Shown: positions 1-10,152, numbered from the stretch's first letter. The stretch is DNA of 64,000 nt from Planomicrobium sp. CPCC 101079 (GCF_007859275.1 NZ_VOHC01000021.1:62001-126000), one strand, 5' to 3'. Numbers and translations are program-made. Notes: generated from the letters alone by a model not told the origin.

Positions 1-6
1 TAAATT

Positions 7-13
7 CCTCCTT
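7..13 (-). promoter_or_regulatory. Ribosome binding site of the next gene (probably tsf)
   Basis: Read leftward this is AAGGAGG, six bases from the window edge, placed to serve a gene whose start codon lies just outside. Downstream of rpsB the expected neighbour is tsf (elongation factor Ts); that identity is inferred from conserved gene order only. Confidence 0.6.
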
Positions 14-32
14 AAGATATCTATAAGTTCTC

Positions 33-70
33 AAAAAAAGGTGATAAGTGGGGTTGGCCGCTTATCACCT
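33..70 (-). terminator. Intrinsic terminator after rpsB
   Basis: A perfect 10-bp stem (39-48 with 61-70, AGGTGATAAG) is followed in the leftward direction by a run of seven T. It lies just after the rpsB stop and before the tsf ribosome binding site, so it probably attenuates rather than separates rpsB and tsf. Confidence 0.75.
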
Positions 71-84
71 GTCATACTTGTGAA

Positions 85-801
85 TTACTCAGCAGCTTCA
101 GCTGGAGTTTCTTCGTCTTCTTCCGGTTTTGACTCAAGCAAAGCATCAGCCATTTTGCCAGTCAATAATTTAACCGCGCGGATTGCATCATCGTTTGCAG
201 GGATTACATAATCGATTTCATCCGGATCGCAGTTTGTATCAACGATACCTACGATAGGAATGTTCAATTTCATAGCTTCCGCTACTGCAATGCGTTCTTT
301 GCGTGGGTCAACTACGAACATAACGTCCGGAAGTGAACTCATGTCACGGATACCGCCAAGGAATTTAACAAGGCGTTCGTGTTCTTTTCTTAATTGAACA
401 ACTTCTTTCTTCGGAAGAACTTCAAACGTTCCATCTTCTTCCATGCGCTCGATTTGTTTCAAACGATTAACGCGTTTTTGGATTGTACCGAAGTTAGTAA
501 GTGTACCACCCAACCAGCGTTGGTTGATGTAGTAGTTGCCAGAGCGTTCAGCTTCTTCTTTGATCGCATCTTGAGCTTGTTTTTTTGTTCCTACGAACAA
601 AACTTTACCGCCTTCTTCGCCCACTTGCTTCATGAAGTTATAAGCTTCCTCAAGTTTACGGACTGTTTTTTGAAGGTCGATGATGTAGATACCGTTACGT
701 TCTACGAAAATGTATTTTTTCATTTTCGGGTTCCAACGGCGAGTCTGGTGGCCAAAGTGCACACCAGCTTCAAGCAATTGTTTCATTGAAATTACTGACA
801 T
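85..801 (-). CDS. rpsB: 30S ribosomal protein S2
   Basis: Protein of 238 aa covering the full S2 family length. It assembles late on the 30S subunit and is needed for S1 and mRNA binding. The N-terminus ([19 protein letters not shown]) and the internal stretch [10 protein letters not shown] are diagnostic. The C-terminal tail is acidic ([15 protein letters not shown]), as usual in Firmicutes. A good Shine-Dalgarno (AGGAGGAAACACAC) precedes the ATG. It has its own promoter and a leader of about 110 nt, and is followed by a terminator and probably tsf. Confidence 0.98.
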   Translation of the reverse strand: MSVISMKQLLEAGVHFGHQTRRWNPKMKKYIFVERNGIYIIDLQKTVRKLEEAYNFMKQVGEEGGKVLFVGTKKQAQDAIKEEAERSGNYYINQRWLGGTLTNFGTIQKRVNRLKQIERMEEDGTFEVLPKKEVVQLRKEHERLVKFLGGIRDMSSLPDVMFVVDPRKERIAVAEAMKLNIPIVGIVDTNCDPDEIDYVIPANDDAIRAVKLLTGKMADALLESKPEEDEETPAEAAE

Positions 802-919
802 TGTGTGTTTCCTCCTGATAGGTTATTTTTCCTCCGCATTCTTCTTCTCTGAACCGTGACTATTAAGATAAGCACCTACGAATCAAATCGAAATGCGTGT
901 GTATTTAACACCATTTGAA

Positions 920-949
920 ATTATAGCACGGTCTATATGCATACCGCAA
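920..949 (-). promoter_or_regulatory. Promoter of rpsB
   Basis: TTGCGG and a perfect TATAAT are separated by 18 bp and point toward rpsB, giving a leader of roughly 110 nt. The gap 802-1164 between codY and rpsB holds this promoter, the leader and the codY terminator. I see nothing further in about 950-1125. Confidence 0.75.
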
Positions 950-1125
950 CATGTTTCTCTTATAAATTGGTCTTTTAAAATTTTATAACTTCTTATCCAT
1001 CCCTTGGCCCTGAGAAAACAGTTGTCTGCAGAAAACAAGTTGGCACAGCGCTTCTCAACAAATATGTTATGGACCCGAAGCCACTCAGCTTAACGGAATA
1101 TCGACGGGAAATTTCAAGCAAGAAA

Positions 1126-1156
1126 AAAAGGCGCCGGATAAGCTCCGGCGCCTTTT
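1126..1156 (-). terminator. Intrinsic terminator after codY
   Basis: Stem GGCGCCGG (1130-1137) pairs perfectly with CCGGCGCC (1145-1152) and is followed leftward by a T-rich run. It ends the xerC-hslV-hslU-codY transcript and isolates rpsB. Confidence 0.9.
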
Positions 1157-1164
1157 GATTTTAA

Positions 1165-1944
1165 TTAGTTCATTTTCAATTGTTCTAGTTCTGCCAGGAA
1201 TTTTGTGTTCAATACTTTGATGTATGTCCCTTTCATTCCTAGAGAGCGTGATTCGATAACACCGGCACTTTCAAGTTTGCGAAGTGCGTTAACGATTACT
1301 GAACGAGTGATGCCGACGCGGTCTGCGATTTTTGAAGCAACAAGCAAGCCTTCGTTGCCGTCTAGTTCTTCAAAAATATGCTCGATCGCTTCAAGCTCAC
1401 TGTAAGATAGAGAAGAAATAGCCATTTGTACAACAGCTTTGCTGCGTGCTTCTTCTTCGATGCGGTCGCCTTTTTCACGCAGGATTTCCATTCCAACCAC
1501 TGTTGCGCCATATTCGCCCAAAATCAAATCGTCGTCTTGGAATTCTTCGTTGACGCGGCCAAGAAGAAGTGTCCCTAAACGCTCTCCTCCGCCGATGATT
1601 GGAACAATCGTAGTCAAGCCTTTTTCAAACAGTTCACGTTCTTCGATAGGAAAAATCGTGTGTTCGCTGTTTACGTCCAAGTTAGCGGAAGTTTCAGTGA
1701 TGTTTGAAAGGTTTTGTGTATATTCCAAAGGAAATTGGCGTTCTTCCAACATCCCTTTCATACGATCGTTTTCGATTTGCTGGTTGATTGCAAAGCCAAG
1801 CAATTTCCCTTTGCGGCTTACGACGAATGCGTTGCACTCAATAACTTCGCTCAACGTTTCAGCCATGTCTTTAAAGTTAACCGGCTTGCCCGCCGCTGCT
1901 TGTAGCATAGAGTTAATGCGTCTTGTTTTTTCCAATAAATTCAT
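1165..1944 (-). CDS. codY: GTP- and branched-chain-amino-acid-sensing global repressor CodY
   Basis: Length 259 aa, exactly that of B. subtilis CodY. The N-terminal GAF domain (about residues 1-155) binds isoleucine, leucine and valine. A linker leads to the C-terminal winged helix (about 200-250), where [20 protein letters not shown] is the signature recognition helix. It represses stationary-phase and nutrient-scavenging genes when amino acids and GTP are plentiful. It follows hslU in the conserved xerC-hslVU-codY operon. The Shine-Dalgarno is AGGAGG. Confidence 0.98.
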   Translation of the reverse strand: MNLLEKTRRINSMLQAAAGKPVNFKDMAETLSEVIECNAFVVSRKGKLLGFAINQQIENDRMKGMLEERQFPLEYTQNLSNITETSANLDVNSEHTIFPIEERELFEKGLTTIVPIIGGGERLGTLLLGRVNEEFQDDDLILGEYGATVVGMEILREKGDRIEEEARSKAVVQMAISSLSYSELEAIEHIFEELDGNEGLLVASKIADRVGITRSVIVNALRKLESAGVIESRSLGMKGTYIKVLNTKFLAELEQLKMN

Positions 1945-2029
1945 TCTAATGAACCTCCTACATATTTACACCGTGTTTATTCAATATTCTAAAGGTTTTT
2001 AATCTTTAATGATACTATTCTGACTCGGA

Positions 2030-3427
2030 TTACAAAATAAATTGTGACAAATCTTTGTTTTTTGCCACATTTTCAAGCTTTTCGTTCACATATTGAGGTG
2101 TGATATCAATTTGTGCCGGTGATATCTCTGATGCTTCGAAAGACAAATCTTCAAGCAGCCGCTCCAGGATGGTATGGAGCCGGCGCGCGCCGATGTTGTC
2201 TGTGTCTTGGTTTACTTCATAAGCAATCTCAGCCAGTCTAGTTATTGCGGCATCAGTAAAGTTTACCATAATACCTTCTGTTTCGAGAAGTGCTTTATAT
2301 TGATTTATCAATGAATGCCTTGGTTCTGTCAAAATTTTCACGAAATCGCCGACTTCAAGCTTCTGCAATTCTACGCGGATCGGGAACCGGCCTTGCAATT
2401 CAGGAATCAAATCAGAAGGTTTCGACATGTGGAAAGCACCTGCTGCCACAAAAAGCATATAGTCCGTTTTCACAGCTCCATATTTGGTGCCCACTGTAGA
2501 GCCTTCCACTATTGGCAAAATATCTCGCTGAACGCCTTCTCTTGAAACGTCTGCAGATGAGGAATTGTTTTTGCTTGCAATTTTATCCATCTCGTCGATA
2601 AAAATGATGCCATGCTGTTCAGAGCGCTCAATTGCCTCTGAAGCCACTTCTTCATCATCGACCAGTTTTGCCGCTTCTTCGGCTGTTAGAATTCGGCGGG
2701 CTTCTTTTACTTGAAGGCGCCGCTTTTTCTTTTTCTTTGGCATTAGCGACGACAGCGCGTCTTGCATATTGGCGCCCATTTGTTCCATTCCCGAACCTTG
2801 GAGCGCATCAAACATGGACGGCATGTTCTCGAGCACTTCGACAGTCACCCATTCATCCTCGAGTTTGCCAGCTTTCAGGTCAGCCGCAATTTCCCGGCGC
2901 TTTACCCGCACTTCCACTTCCGCTGTTGCATCATCGTCTTCTTGTTCCATCTTTTGGCCAAATAGCATCTCTAATGGATTTTGATTGTTTTGCTTCTTTT
3001 TAAGAGAGGGCACAAGCAGTTTGACAATCCGTTCGTTCGCCGCTGCTTCCGCCTGTGCTTTGACGGCTTCAAACCTTTCTTCCTTGACGATTCTTACCGC
3101 CGCTTCCACTAAATCGCGAACCATCGATTCTACATCGCGGCCAACATAGCCCACTTCTGTAAATTTGGTTGCTTCAACTTTAATGAACGGAGCTCCTGTT
3201 AGCCTTGCAATCCGGCGGGCAATTTCGGTTTTTCCGACACCCGTCGGTCCGATCATAAGTATGTTTTTGGGAATCACTTCATCGCGAAGCTCTTCTTCAA
3301 GGCGGCTTCTGCGGTAGCGGTTCCGCAAAGCAATTGCTATGGAGCGCTTTGCATCTTTTTGTCCTACGATGTAACGGTCCAGATGATCTGTTATTTGTCT
3401 AGGAGTTAAATCTGTCTGGGTTTTCAT
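2030..3427 (-). CDS. hslU: HslU (ClpY) ATPase of the HslVU protease
   Basis: AAA+ unfoldase of 465 aa that feeds substrates to the HslV peptidase. [17 protein letters not shown] opens the protein, [15 protein letters not shown] is Walker [11 protein letters not shown] is Walker B, and the C-terminal LSQFIL tail that docks into HslV is conserved. I placed the start at 3427, where ATG overlaps the hslV stop as ATGA; an upstream in-frame start at 3472 would add a tail not seen in the family. The I-domain (about 110-240) is Lys/Glu-rich. Confidence 0.97.
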   Translation of the reverse strand: MKTQTDLTPRQITDHLDRYIVGQKDAKRSIAIALRNRYRRSRLEEELRDEVIPKNILMIGPTGVGKTEIARRIARLTGAPFIKVEATKFTEVGYVGRDVESMVRDLVEAAVRIVKEERFEAVKAQAEAAANERIVKLLVPSLKKKQNNQNPLEMLFGQKMEQEDDDATAEVEVRVKRREIAADLKAGKLEDEWVTVEVLENMPSMFDALQGSGMEQMGANMQDALSSLMPKKKKKRRLQVKEARRILTAEEAAKLVDDEEVASEAIERSEQHGIIFIDEMDKIASKNNSSSADVSREGVQRDILPIVEGSTVGTKYGAVKTDYMLFVAAGAFHMSKPSDLIPELQGRFPIRVELQKLEVGDFVKILTEPRHSLINQYKALLETEGIMVNFTDAAITRLAEIAYEVNQDTDNIGARRLHTILERLLEDLSFEASEISPAQIDITPQYVNEKLENVAKNKDLSQFIL

Positions 3428-3972
3428 TTTGGCAACTCCTCCAAGATAATTTGATGATTGGTGTAAACGCATATGTCGGCCGCTGTTTCAAGAGCCGATT
3501 TCGCGATTTGCGCTGCCGTCATATTGTCGCCAGCGTATTTTTTCAAAGCTCGCCCGGCTGCCAATGCGTAATTGCCGCCTGAGCCGATCGCTAAAATGCC
3601 ATCATCCGGTTCAATTACTTCGCCTGTACCGGAAACAAGCAGCAATTCGTCTTTATTCATAACGATAAGCATAGCTTCCAACTGGCGGAGCATTTTATCG
3701 CCGCGCCATTGCTTGGCCAGTTCCACAGCTGCACGTTGAAGATTTCCGTTGTATTCGGTCAATTTGCCTTCGAACATTTCAAAAAGCGTAAAGGCATCTG
3801 CGACTGAACCTGCAAATCCAGTTAATACTTGTCCATTGAACAATTTCCGGACTTTTCTCGCAGTGTGCTTCATGACGACAGCGTTGCCGAACGTTACTTG
3901 CCCGTCCCCTGCTATGGCGCATTCGCCATTATGTTGTACAGCAAATATCGTGGTTGCGTGAAATTCGTGCAT
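3424..3972 (-). CDS. hslV: HslV (ClpQ) peptidase of the HslVU protease
   Basis: Protein of 182 aa with the proteasome beta-subunit-like fold that forms the peptidase double ring. [12 protein letters not shown] and [10 protein letters not shown] are the family signature. The start (MHEFHATT) has a Shine-Dalgarno AAGGGG eight bases away. Residue 2 is His where B. subtilis ClpQ has the Ser reported as its N-terminal nucleophile, so a processed Thr in HATT is the likelier nucleophile here (inference). Its stop overlaps the hslU start. Confidence 0.96.
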   Translation of the reverse strand: MHEFHATTIFAVQHNGECAIAGDGQVTFGNAVVMKHTARKVRKLFNGQVLTGFAGSVADAFTLFEMFEGKLTEYNGNLQRAAVELAKQWRGDKMLRQLEAMLIVMNKDELLLVSGTGEVIEPDDGILAIGSGGNYALAAGRALKKYAGDNMTAAQIAKSALETAADICVYTNHQIILEELPK

Positions 3973-3987
3973 AGTGAAATCCCCTTT

Positions 3988-4881
3988 CTAAGCCCTTGGA
4001 TGTGAATTCAAATACGTTTTCTTTAAATGTTCTTTTGTTACGTGCGTATATACTTGCGTCGAGCTCAAATGCGAATGCCCAAGCAACTCTTGCACAGTCC
4101 GCATATCTGCCCCGTTATTTAGTAGATGCGTGGCAAATGTATGCCGAATCATATGAGGATAAATTACGGAATTGACAGAAGCCTTTTTCATGCATTCGTT
4201 TAAGATATGCCTGATGCCTCTATCCGTTAGTGCTTCCCCCCGGTTATTAACGAACAAATTTTCATGCGATTGGTTCTTCATCAACTTTGGACGCGCTTCT
4301 TCAATATAATGTTCCAATGCGTCATGCGCAAACTGGCCGTATGGTATGTAGCGCTCTTTCCGCCCTTTTCCCATAACCTTGACAATTTGGATGCGGCGAT
4401 CCAAATCCTGCATCCGGATATTGACACACTCACTTACCCGCATCCCTGTCGCATAAAGCAATTCAAGCAATGCTGAATTCCGGATAGAAAGTTTATCTTC
4501 TCCTTGAGTTGACTTAAAGAGCACCTCAAGTTCTTCTTCATAAAAAAATTGCGGAAGCCGTTCTTCTTTTTTGGGATGGTAGAGCGAGCGAAACGCCGCT
4601 TCACTTAATCCGAATTCCCGGCTGCCGTAACGGAAGAACGAGCGAATTGCGGAAATTTTCCTCGATATTGTGGTTCTGGTCAGTTTCGCTTCATATAATT
4701 TGGTTACATAATTTCTAGCATGCAGGTACTCGACTTCACTCAAATCCTGAATGCCTTCTCCTTCTAAAAACAGAAAAAAACCTGCCAAATCTTGTTCGTA
4801 ATGGTGGACCGTATGTTCGGAATAATTTTTCTCGAGTTGTATATACGTCATAAAAGACCGAAGCATTTCTTCTTTCTCCAT
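3988..4881 (-). CDS. xerC: Tyrosine recombinase XerC (CodV)
   Basis: Site-specific recombinase of 297 aa that resolves chromosome dimers at dif with XerD. It has a SAM-like N-terminal core-binding domain (LEKNYSEHTVHHYEQDL) and a catalytic domain with ATGMRVSEC (Arg), HMIRHTFATHLL (His-x-x-Arg), LGHSHLSSTQVYTH (His and nucleophilic Tyr). I moved the start to the ATG at 4881 because AGGTGG lies seven bases upstream; a longer frame reaches 4908. First gene of the xerC-hslV-hslU-codY operon. Confidence 0.95.
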   Translation of the reverse strand: MEKEEMLRSFMTYIQLEKNYSEHTVHHYEQDLAGFFLFLEGEGIQDLSEVEYLHARNYVTKLYEAKLTRTTISRKISAIRSFFRYGSREFGLSEAAFRSLYHPKKEERLPQFFYEEELEVLFKSTQGEDKLSIRNSALLELLYATGMRVSECVNIRMQDLDRRIQIVKVMGKGRKERYIPYGQFAHDALEHYIEEARPKLMKNQSHENLFVNNRGEALTDRGIRHILNECMKKASVNSVIYPHMIRHTFATHLLNNGADMRTVQELLGHSHLSSTQVYTHVTKEHLKKTYLNSHPRA

Positions 4882-4906
4882 AACAAGGCCACCTTTCTGC
4901 ACATAC

Positions 4907-4943
4907 AAAAGCCTCTAAATTATACCAACATTTAGAGGCTTTT
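4907..4943 (-). terminator. Terminator-like hairpin between trmFO and xerC
   Basis: A perfect 9-bp stem GCCTCTAAA (4911-4919) with TTTAGAGGC (4931-4939) is flanked by four T on each strand. Its loop contains TATAAT in the leftward direction, which could be the -10 element of an xerC promoter. Partial read-through is likely because the T runs are short. Confidence 0.6.
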
Positions 4944-4948
4944 ATCAA

Positions 4949-6262
4949 TTAAACAGTCACTGTATTCATATAATTTTGAATTGCGGCTAGTGCACGTTCA
5001 GCATGCTTCTCAGCACGCTCCTGCTTTGATTTGATGCGTTCACCTAAATCCGGGAACAATCCAAAGTTAACATTCATCGGCTGGAAGTTCTTGCTGTCCG
5101 CTTCTGTGATATAGCGGGCCATGCTTCCAAGTGCCGTTTCTGCCGGCAAGACTACTTGCTCTTCGCCAAGTGCCAGTTTCGCTGCATTGATGCCAGCTAA
5201 GAGTCCGCTTCCCGCTGATTCCACGTACCCCTCAACGCCTGTCATTTGGCCGGCGAAGAAAATATTTGAGTTTGCTTTTAGCTGGTACGTCGGTTCTAAT
5301 ACTCTTGGCGAATTGATAAATGTGTTGCGGTGCATAACACCGTAACGGACAATTTCAACATTTTCAAGACCTGGGATTAGCTTGAGCACTTCTTTTTGCG
5401 GCCCCCATTTAAGATGCGTTTGGAAGCCGACAATGTTATAAAGCGTGCCTGCTGCGTCATCTTGGCGCAGCTGAACGACCGCATATGGCCGTTTGCCTGT
5501 TTTCGGGTCTTCCAAGCCGACCGGTTTCATCGGCCCGAACGTTAATGTTTTTTCGCCTCGTGCAGCCATTACTTCGATTGGCATACAGCCTTCAAAATAA
5601 ATTTCTTTTTCAAATTCTTTTAATGGCACAACTTCAGCTTCAACTAATGCCGTATGGAACCGCTTGAATTCCTCTTCTGTCATTGGGCAGTTCAAGTAAG
5701 CTGCTTCACCTTTATCGTAACGGGATTTCAAATAAACTTTATCCATATCGATACTGTCTTTTTCTACAATCGGCGCAGCTGCATCGTAAAAATACAAGTA
5801 TTCTTCGCCAGTGAGTTTACGCACCTTTTCCGCAAGTGCCGGAGAAGTCAATGGACCTGTAGCGATAATCGTAATGCCTTCCGGAATCTCAGTCACTTCT
5901 TCGTTGATCACTTCCACTAGTGGATGATTACGCACTTTGTCGGTCACAGCTTGTGAAAATTCATGGCGGTCTACTGCCAAGGCTCCACCGGCCGGAACAG
6001 AAGCCTTATCAGCCGCTTCAATAATAACCGAATCCAGTTGGCGCATTTCTTCTTTGATGACGCCTACTGCATTTGTCAGCGAATTGGCGCGCAGCGAGTT
6101 GCTGCAGACCAATTCAGCAAATTTGTCAGTGTGGTGAGCCGGTGTTTGTTTTACCGGACGCATTTCATAAAGGCGTACCTTTACGCCGCGCTTAGCGATT
6201 TGCCATGCCGCTTCACTTCCCGCAAGGCCGGCTCCAATAACATTTACAATTTTCTCCATCAT
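4949..6262 (-). CDS. trmFO: tRNA (uracil-54, C5) methyltransferase, folate/FAD-dependent
   Basis: Protein of 437 aa, the normal family size. It makes ribothymidine at position 54 of the tRNA T-loop with methylenetetrahydrofolate and FADH2. The N-terminal dinucleotide-binding motif [20 protein letters not shown] and the internal [18 protein letters not shown] are characteristic. It sits between topA and xerC, its usual Bacillales position (gid). Confidence 0.97.
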   Translation of the reverse strand: MMEKIVNVIGAGLAGSEAAWQIAKRGVKVRLYEMRPVKQTPAHHTDKFAELVCSNSLRANSLTNAVGVIKEEMRQLDSVIIEAADKASVPAGGALAVDRHEFSQAVTDKVRNHPLVEVINEEVTEIPEGITIIATGPLTSPALAEKVRKLTGEEYLYFYDAAAPIVEKDSIDMDKVYLKSRYDKGEAAYLNCPMTEEEFKRFHTALVEAEVVPLKEFEKEIYFEGCMPIEVMAARGEKTLTFGPMKPVGLEDPKTGKRPYAVVQLRQDDAAGTLYNIVGFQTHLKWGPQKEVLKLIPGLENVEIVRYGVMHRNTFINSPRVLEPTYQLKANSNIFFAGQMTGVEGYVESAGSGLLAGINAAKLALGEEQVVLPAETALGSMARYITEADSKNFQPMNVNFGLFPDLGERIKSKQERAEKHAERALAAIQNYMNTVTV

Positions 6263-6278
6263 ATAACACCTCTATAAA

Positions 6279-8348
6279 TTATTGAACTTCTTCTTCGTAA
6301 TCACAATTCACGCAATTGATTTGAACGCCTTTTTTGACTTTCTTTTCAACCAGCAATTGGCTGCATTTCGGACAAGGGCGTTCGATCGGTTTGTCCCATG
6401 ACACGAAATCACATTCCGGATAACGTTCACATCCGAAGAAAATGCGCTTTTTCTTGCTTTTGCGTTCGACAATCTCGCCTTCTTTGCAAGTTGGGCAAGT
6501 AACGCCGATATGCTTGACGATCGCTTTTGTATTCCGGCAATCCGGAAAATTGCTGCAAGCCATAAATTTGCCGTAACGGCCTAATTTAAAGACCATCGGA
6601 GATCCGCAAACTTCGCAGTCTTCTCCTGCTGGTTCATCTTTGATTTGGACTTTTTCCATTTCGCTTTCAGCAACTTCCAAGTCTTTTTCGAACTCTTGGA
6701 AGAACGCATCAATGATGGCTCTCCAATCGATTTCCCCTTCTTCGATGCTGTCAAGATCGTGTTCCATTTTCGCTGTAAACTCGATATTTAAATTATCCGG
6801 GAAGAATTCAGACACTAATTGATGGACGATTTCGCCAAGCTCAGTCGGAATAAAGCGTTTCGCATCAAGGGTTACATAGCCACGCTTCTGGATCGTATCG
6901 AGTGTAGGCGCATAAGTTGAAGGACGGCCTATGCCCAGCTCTTCCAGCGTCCGGACCAGTCTTGCTTCCGTATAGCGCGGAGGCGGTTGGGTAAAATGCT
7001 GTTTAGGTAAGATATCTACGGCTTTAACAATATCGCCTTCATTCATATCTGGCAAAATATTGTCTTTCTCATCCGCTTGGTCGTCTGTCCCTTCAACATA
7101 TAGCTTCATAAAACCAGGAAACTTTACTTGAGAGCCGTTCGCCCGGAAGACCGCTTCACCGCTTTGCAGTTCAGCCATTACCGTATCCATTACTGCCGGA
7201 GCCATCTGGCTGGCGACAAACCGTTCCCAGATTAATTTGTACAACCGATATAAATCTCGTGACAAAATATTTTTTACGGATTCTGGCGTGCGGTAAACAC
7301 TTGTCGGGCGGACTGCTTCGTGCGCATCTTGAGATGTTGACGCCTGTTTTCCGGCTGCTGTTTTTGTTGCGTATTCTTCACCATATTGGCCCAGAATAAA
7401 CTCAAGAGCATCTTTTTTTGCGGTTTCCGAAATACGGGTGGAGTCGGTACGCATATAGGTGATCAATCCTGTAACGCCTTCTTTGCCGACCGAAATTCCT
7501 TCGTATAGCTGCTGCGCTAGCATCATCGTCTTTTTAGCACGGAAATTAAGTTTGCGGGCTGCTTCCTGTTGAAGGGATGAGGTTGTAAAAGAAGGGGAAG
7601 GATTTCTCTTTCTTTCTTTTTTCACCACGCGGTTCACTGTAAAGTCTTTGCCATTCATCGAAGCGAGTACTGCTTTAACGTCTTCTTCGTTGCTTAACTT
7701 TGTTTTTTCTGCTGAACTGCCATAGAATTGCGCTTCAAATTTTTTCTTCGCTTTCTCGAATTGGCCCGTAATTGACCAATACTCTTCAGGTTCGAAATTT
7801 TTGATTTCGTTTTCACGGTCGATAATCAGGCGGAGCGCTACAGATTGTACGCGTCCTGCCGACAATCCTTTTTTGACTTTTTTCCAGAGCAGCGGACTGA
7901 TGCTGTATCCGACTAGGCGATCAAGTATCCGTCTCGCTTGCTGTGCATCCACAAGGTCCATATCAATTTGGCGAGGGTGTTTGAAAGACTCTTTGATCGC
8001 ATCTTTTGTAATTTCGTTAAAGACGACACGGCAGTCTGAGTCTTGGTCAATCCCGAGCGCTGTAGCCAAATGCCATGCAATTGCTTCTCCTTCTCTGTCA
8101 GGGTCAGCCGCGAGAAAGACTTTTTTTGCTTTTTTTGCTTCTTTTTTCAAATCTTGCAAGATGGGGCCTTTTCCTCTGATGGTTATATAGCGAGGCTCAT
8201 AATTATTCTCAACGTCAACTGCCATTTGGCTCCGCGGAAGATCACGAAGATGCCCAAGAGATGCCCGGACTTTATATTTCTTTCCTAAATAACGCTCAAT
8301 TGTTTTCGCCTTTGCCGGCGATTCAACAATCACTAAAAAATCCGACAT
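6279..8348 (-). CDS. topA: DNA topoisomerase I
   Basis: Type IA topoisomerase of 689 aa that relaxes negative supercoils. The Toprim domain opens with [18 protein letters not shown] and contains [15 protein letters not shown]. The active-site Tyr lies in TYMRTDSTR. Three C-terminal C4 zinc fingers are visible (CEVC...CSNFPDC, CPTC...CERYPEC, CPKC...CVNC), the usual Bacillales arrangement. Shine-Dalgarno GAGGAGG lies seven bases from the ATG. Confidence 0.98.
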   Translation of the reverse strand: MSDFLVIVESPAKAKTIERYLGKKYKVRASLGHLRDLPRSQMAVDVENNYEPRYITIRGKGPILQDLKKEAKKAKKVFLAADPDREGEAIAWHLATALGIDQDSDCRVVFNEITKDAIKESFKHPRQIDMDLVDAQQARRILDRLVGYSISPLLWKKVKKGLSAGRVQSVALRLIIDRENEIKNFEPEEYWSITGQFEKAKKKFEAQFYGSSAEKTKLSNEEDVKAVLASMNGKDFTVNRVVKKERKRNPSPSFTTSSLQQEAARKLNFRAKKTMMLAQQLYEGISVGKEGVTGLITYMRTDSTRISETAKKDALEFILGQYGEEYATKTAAGKQASTSQDAHEAVRPTSVYRTPESVKNILSRDLYRLYKLIWERFVASQMAPAVMDTVMAELQSGEAVFRANGSQVKFPGFMKLYVEGTDDQADEKDNILPDMNEGDIVKAVDILPKQHFTQPPPRYTEARLVRTLEELGIGRPSTYAPTLDTIQKRGYVTLDAKRFIPTELGEIVHQLVSEFFPDNLNIEFTAKMEHDLDSIEEGEIDWRAIIDAFFQEFEKDLEVAESEMEKVQIKDEPAGEDCEVCGSPMVFKLGRYGKFMACSNFPDCRNTKAIVKHIGVTCPTCKEGEIVERKSKKKRIFFGCERYPECDFVSWDKPIERPCPKCSQLLVEKKVKKGVQINCVNCDYEEEVQ

Positions 8349-8381
8349 GAATATTCCTCCTCATAGAGGTTTCTTAAAACT

Positions 8382-8409
8382 ATAGTATAAATAAGAATTA
8401 CCTGTGCAA
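8382..8409 (-). promoter_or_regulatory. Probable topA promoter
   Basis: TTGCAC and TACTAT are separated by 16 bp and point leftward into topA in the dprA-topA gap. Confidence 0.6.
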
Positions 8410-8456
8410 AATGTATAACAGTTTTTCCCTTAATGCAAGGCTTTTAGTTTTGATAA

Positions 8457-9350
8457 CTATTTTTTGGCCGTCATTTCTCTGTATTCTTCGAGCACTTGCC
8501 AGCCATTCCAGACAGGTTTTGCGCCTTCTGCAATCAACTTATGAGGCCCTTCGGAAAGCGGAGAGAAAATATTTCCCGGCACCGCAAAAATATCTTTTCC
8601 GTGCTCTATTGCATGATCGATGGTGCTCAATGTACCGCTCTTTGTTTGAGCTTCTGTCACCACTATGCCGCGGGATAAACCGCTGATAATCCGGTTGCGC
8701 ATCGGAAAATTCCACTTTTTCGGCTGCATATAAGGGGGATATTCGCTAATAATCAAATGATTTTCTTCTATTATATTATGCAATTTCAAGTTCTCTTTTG
8801 GATAAGGATGTAAAAACCCGCTGCCCGTGACGGCAATCGTCGAACCGCCAAAAGCAACCGCCGTTTCGTGCGCCATGGCATCTGCGCCTTTTGCCAAACC
8901 GCTGACCACGATAAAGTTATTTTCGACAAGAGGCGGGATGATAAGCTCCATTGCATTCCGGGAATAGCTTGACGCTTTCCGGGAACCGATTATGGCAATC
9001 CGGTTTTCATTCTCCAATAAACCAATATGGCCTTTTGCGTAGAGAATGGCGGGTGGATCAATCAGCTCCAACAAACTTTTCGGATATAAGGGATGAAAAT
9101 AAGATATGGGGGTAATTTTATGTTTAAAGTAAAGGTCTTTAAAGGGGATTCGCAAAGAATCAGCAAAAGCTGTTTTTAAACGCGCGGCGGAAGCGGCTGA
9201 GATTGAAAGTTTCTGTGATAGTTGTTGCGCGGAAAGTTCCTGCAACCGTTCAAGCTGCAAGTCTTCCTGCATCAGCAGGTTCAATTTGTTTAACGGCTTC
9301 GGGTAAACGTAGTGCAAAGCAAGCAGGCGTTGAAGAAAATCATTTTTCAT
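8457..9350 (-). CDS. dprA: DNA processing protein DprA
   Basis: Protein of 297 aa (smf family). DprA loads RecA on incoming single strands during transformation. The Rossmann-like core shows IAIIGSRKASSYSRNAM, VSGLAKGADAMAH and TIAVTGSGFLHPYPKEN. The N-terminal SAM-like part is present; the far C-terminal winged helix seen in some homologues is missing, as in B. subtilis. It is the first core gene left of the prophage and would normally follow sucD directly. Confidence 0.96.
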   Translation of the reverse strand: MKNDFLQRLLALHYVYPKPLNKLNLLMQEDLQLERLQELSAQQLSQKLSISAASAARLKTAFADSLRIPFKDLYFKHKITPISYFHPLYPKSLLELIDPPAILYAKGHIGLLENENRIAIIGSRKASSYSRNAMELIIPPLVENNFIVVSGLAKGADAMAHETAVAFGGSTIAVTGSGFLHPYPKENLKLHNIIEENHLIISEYPPYMQPKKWNFPMRNRIISGLSRGIVVTEAQTKSGTLSTIDHAIEHGKDIFAVPGNIFSPLSEGPHKLIAEGAKPVWNGWQVLEEYREMTAKK

Positions 9351-9407
9351 CTTTTTCCTCCATTCTATATATAGAGAGAATCCGGCCAGGAAGACACTCT
9401 AATGCCT

Positions 9408-9436
9408 ATACTAATGAAATTTACACATTTTGTAAA
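9408..9436 (-). promoter_or_regulatory. Probable dprA promoter with overlapping palindrome
   Basis: TTTACA and TAGTAT are separated by 17 bp and point to dprA. The -35 element is part of a perfect interrupted palindrome (9419-9437, arms ATTTACA/TGTAAAT, 5-base centre) that could be a regulator site. I cannot assign the regulator. Confidence 0.55.
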
Positions 9437-9524
9437 TATGTTCTTTAAGAATTTATCAGACTAAGCTTTTGTAAACTTTTTCCGAACTGTTGGGATTCTT
9501 GTGTTTCGTAAAAAATGCAAAATG

Positions 9525-9558
9525 AAAAAGCCCGGAACGCTGTTGGGACAACGTTCCG
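9525..9558 (-). terminator. Original chromosomal terminator of sucD, now separated from it
   Basis: Stem CGGAACG (9552-9558 read leftward) pairs with CGTTCCG (9533-9539), followed leftward by GGCTTTTTC. It lies on the dprA side of attL, so before integration it ended the sucCD transcript. In the lysogen it is 45 kb from sucD. Confidence 0.75.
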
Positions 9559-9571
9559 AACCTTATTTTAA

Positions 9572-9598
9572 AATTAATGAGTTTTACAAGCGTCGTAA
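9572..9598 (-). repeat. attL: left prophage junction
   Basis: This 27-bp stretch recurs at 55061-55087 with one mismatch (A at 9580, G at 55069). The exact common core is GTTTTACAAGCGTCGTAA (9581-9598). Read leftward it encodes the last residues of SucD (ACKTH, stop); the mismatch is synonymous (ACT or ACC for Thr). The sequence to its left is chromosomal, to its right phage. Confidence 0.93.
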
Positions 9599-9725
9599 GA
9601 GCGATGAAATCCAGCGTACTTTTCCACCCTTTCGCTTTCATTTATAATTGAGTTTCTACTATATAATAAGTGGGCTTGTACTCCATGAATCATTTCCAGA
9701 CTGTTTTAATCGCGCGAGGGTTTGT

Positions 9726-9735
9726 GTGAGACTTT
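9726..9735. repeat. Probable integrase arm-type site, left arm
   Basis: GTGAGACTTT occurs here once, followed by a degenerate second copy (GTTAGAATC from 9738). The same 10-mer occurs twice near attR (54976 and 54987) in the same orientation. Position on both sides of the cores fits integrase arm-binding sites; the function is inferred. Confidence 0.5.
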
Positions 9736-9752
9736 AGGTTAGAATCAAAAAT

Positions 9753-9785
9753 GCCCTTCACCAGATTAGGTGGAGGGCTTCGTTT
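9753..9785. terminator. Bidirectional terminator at the left phage end
   Basis: Stem GCCCTTCACC (9753-9762) pairs with GGTGGAGGGC (9769-9778), with T runs on both sides. It lies just after the stop of the YolD-like gene and would insulate the phage from attL and dprA. Confidence 0.75.
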
Positions 9786-9786
9786 T

Positions 9787-10152
9787 TTAATCAACTAAGT
9801 TAATCGATACAATCTCATCAATGTTCAAGGTGCGCTTTTTAAATGGATCCTCATAAGTAAGTATCCGGCTTTGAGTGTTAATGTCGATAATCGTTCCGTG
9901 GTGCCGTGTTACTTCCCCATCTCTCCATGTGTGAATGATAGCGTCGCATTTGCGCTGCAACCCGATTGCCATTTCTTCCTGGATCAGCTGCAGGTCATAT
10001 TCGTCTAGTTTCGGTTGTGGCATCTTCTTATCTTCTTCGGCCAATTCTCGAAGCATCTGCACATGTTCTGTCAAAAACATCCCCTGCCACTTCAACGTTC
10101 CCCTGTCCTTGATATCCCCGACTTGCTTCATATGCTTATTCAGATTTTTCAT
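9787..10152 (-). CDS. YolD-like family protein
   Basis: About 121 aa. The N-terminal DRGTLKWQGMFLTEHVQMLREL pattern (split across two conserved blocks) and the C-terminal domain ending GTIIDINTQSRILTYED are typical of YolD-like proteins, which accompany UvrX/DinB-type polymerases and belong to the SOS response. No polymerase gene lies beside it here. I chose the ATG at 10152 (AAGGAG eight bases upstream). A LexA-type box lies upstream and intrinsic terminators lie on both sides, so it is a self-contained transcription unit. Confidence 0.8.
   Translation of the reverse strand: MKNLNKHMKQVGDIKDRGTLKWQGMFLTEHVQMLRELAEEDKKMPQPKLDEYDLQLIQEEMAIGLQRKCDAIIHTWRDGEVTRHHGTIIDINTQSRILTYEDPFKKRTLNIDEIVSINLVD

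Noticed and set aside
394-789. Long plus-strand open frames opposite rpsB, topA, portal, terminase and tape measure genes
   Set aside because: They are shadows of well-identified leftward genes, lacking ribosome binding sites and recognisable content.
1983-1997. AATATTCTAAAGGTT upstream of codY as a CodY self-regulation box
   Set aside because: It has four mismatches to the usual 15-base CodY motif, a level common by chance in AT-rich intergenic DNA.
3988-4881. xerC as a second phage integrase
   Set aside because: It lies in the conserved trmFO-xerC-hslVU-codY operon and has the XerC sequence pattern; it is a core gene.
9456-9641. 61-aa leftward open frame spanning attL
   Set aside because: It has no ribosome binding site, runs through the attachment core in a different frame from SucD and through the old sucD terminator; it is not a gene.
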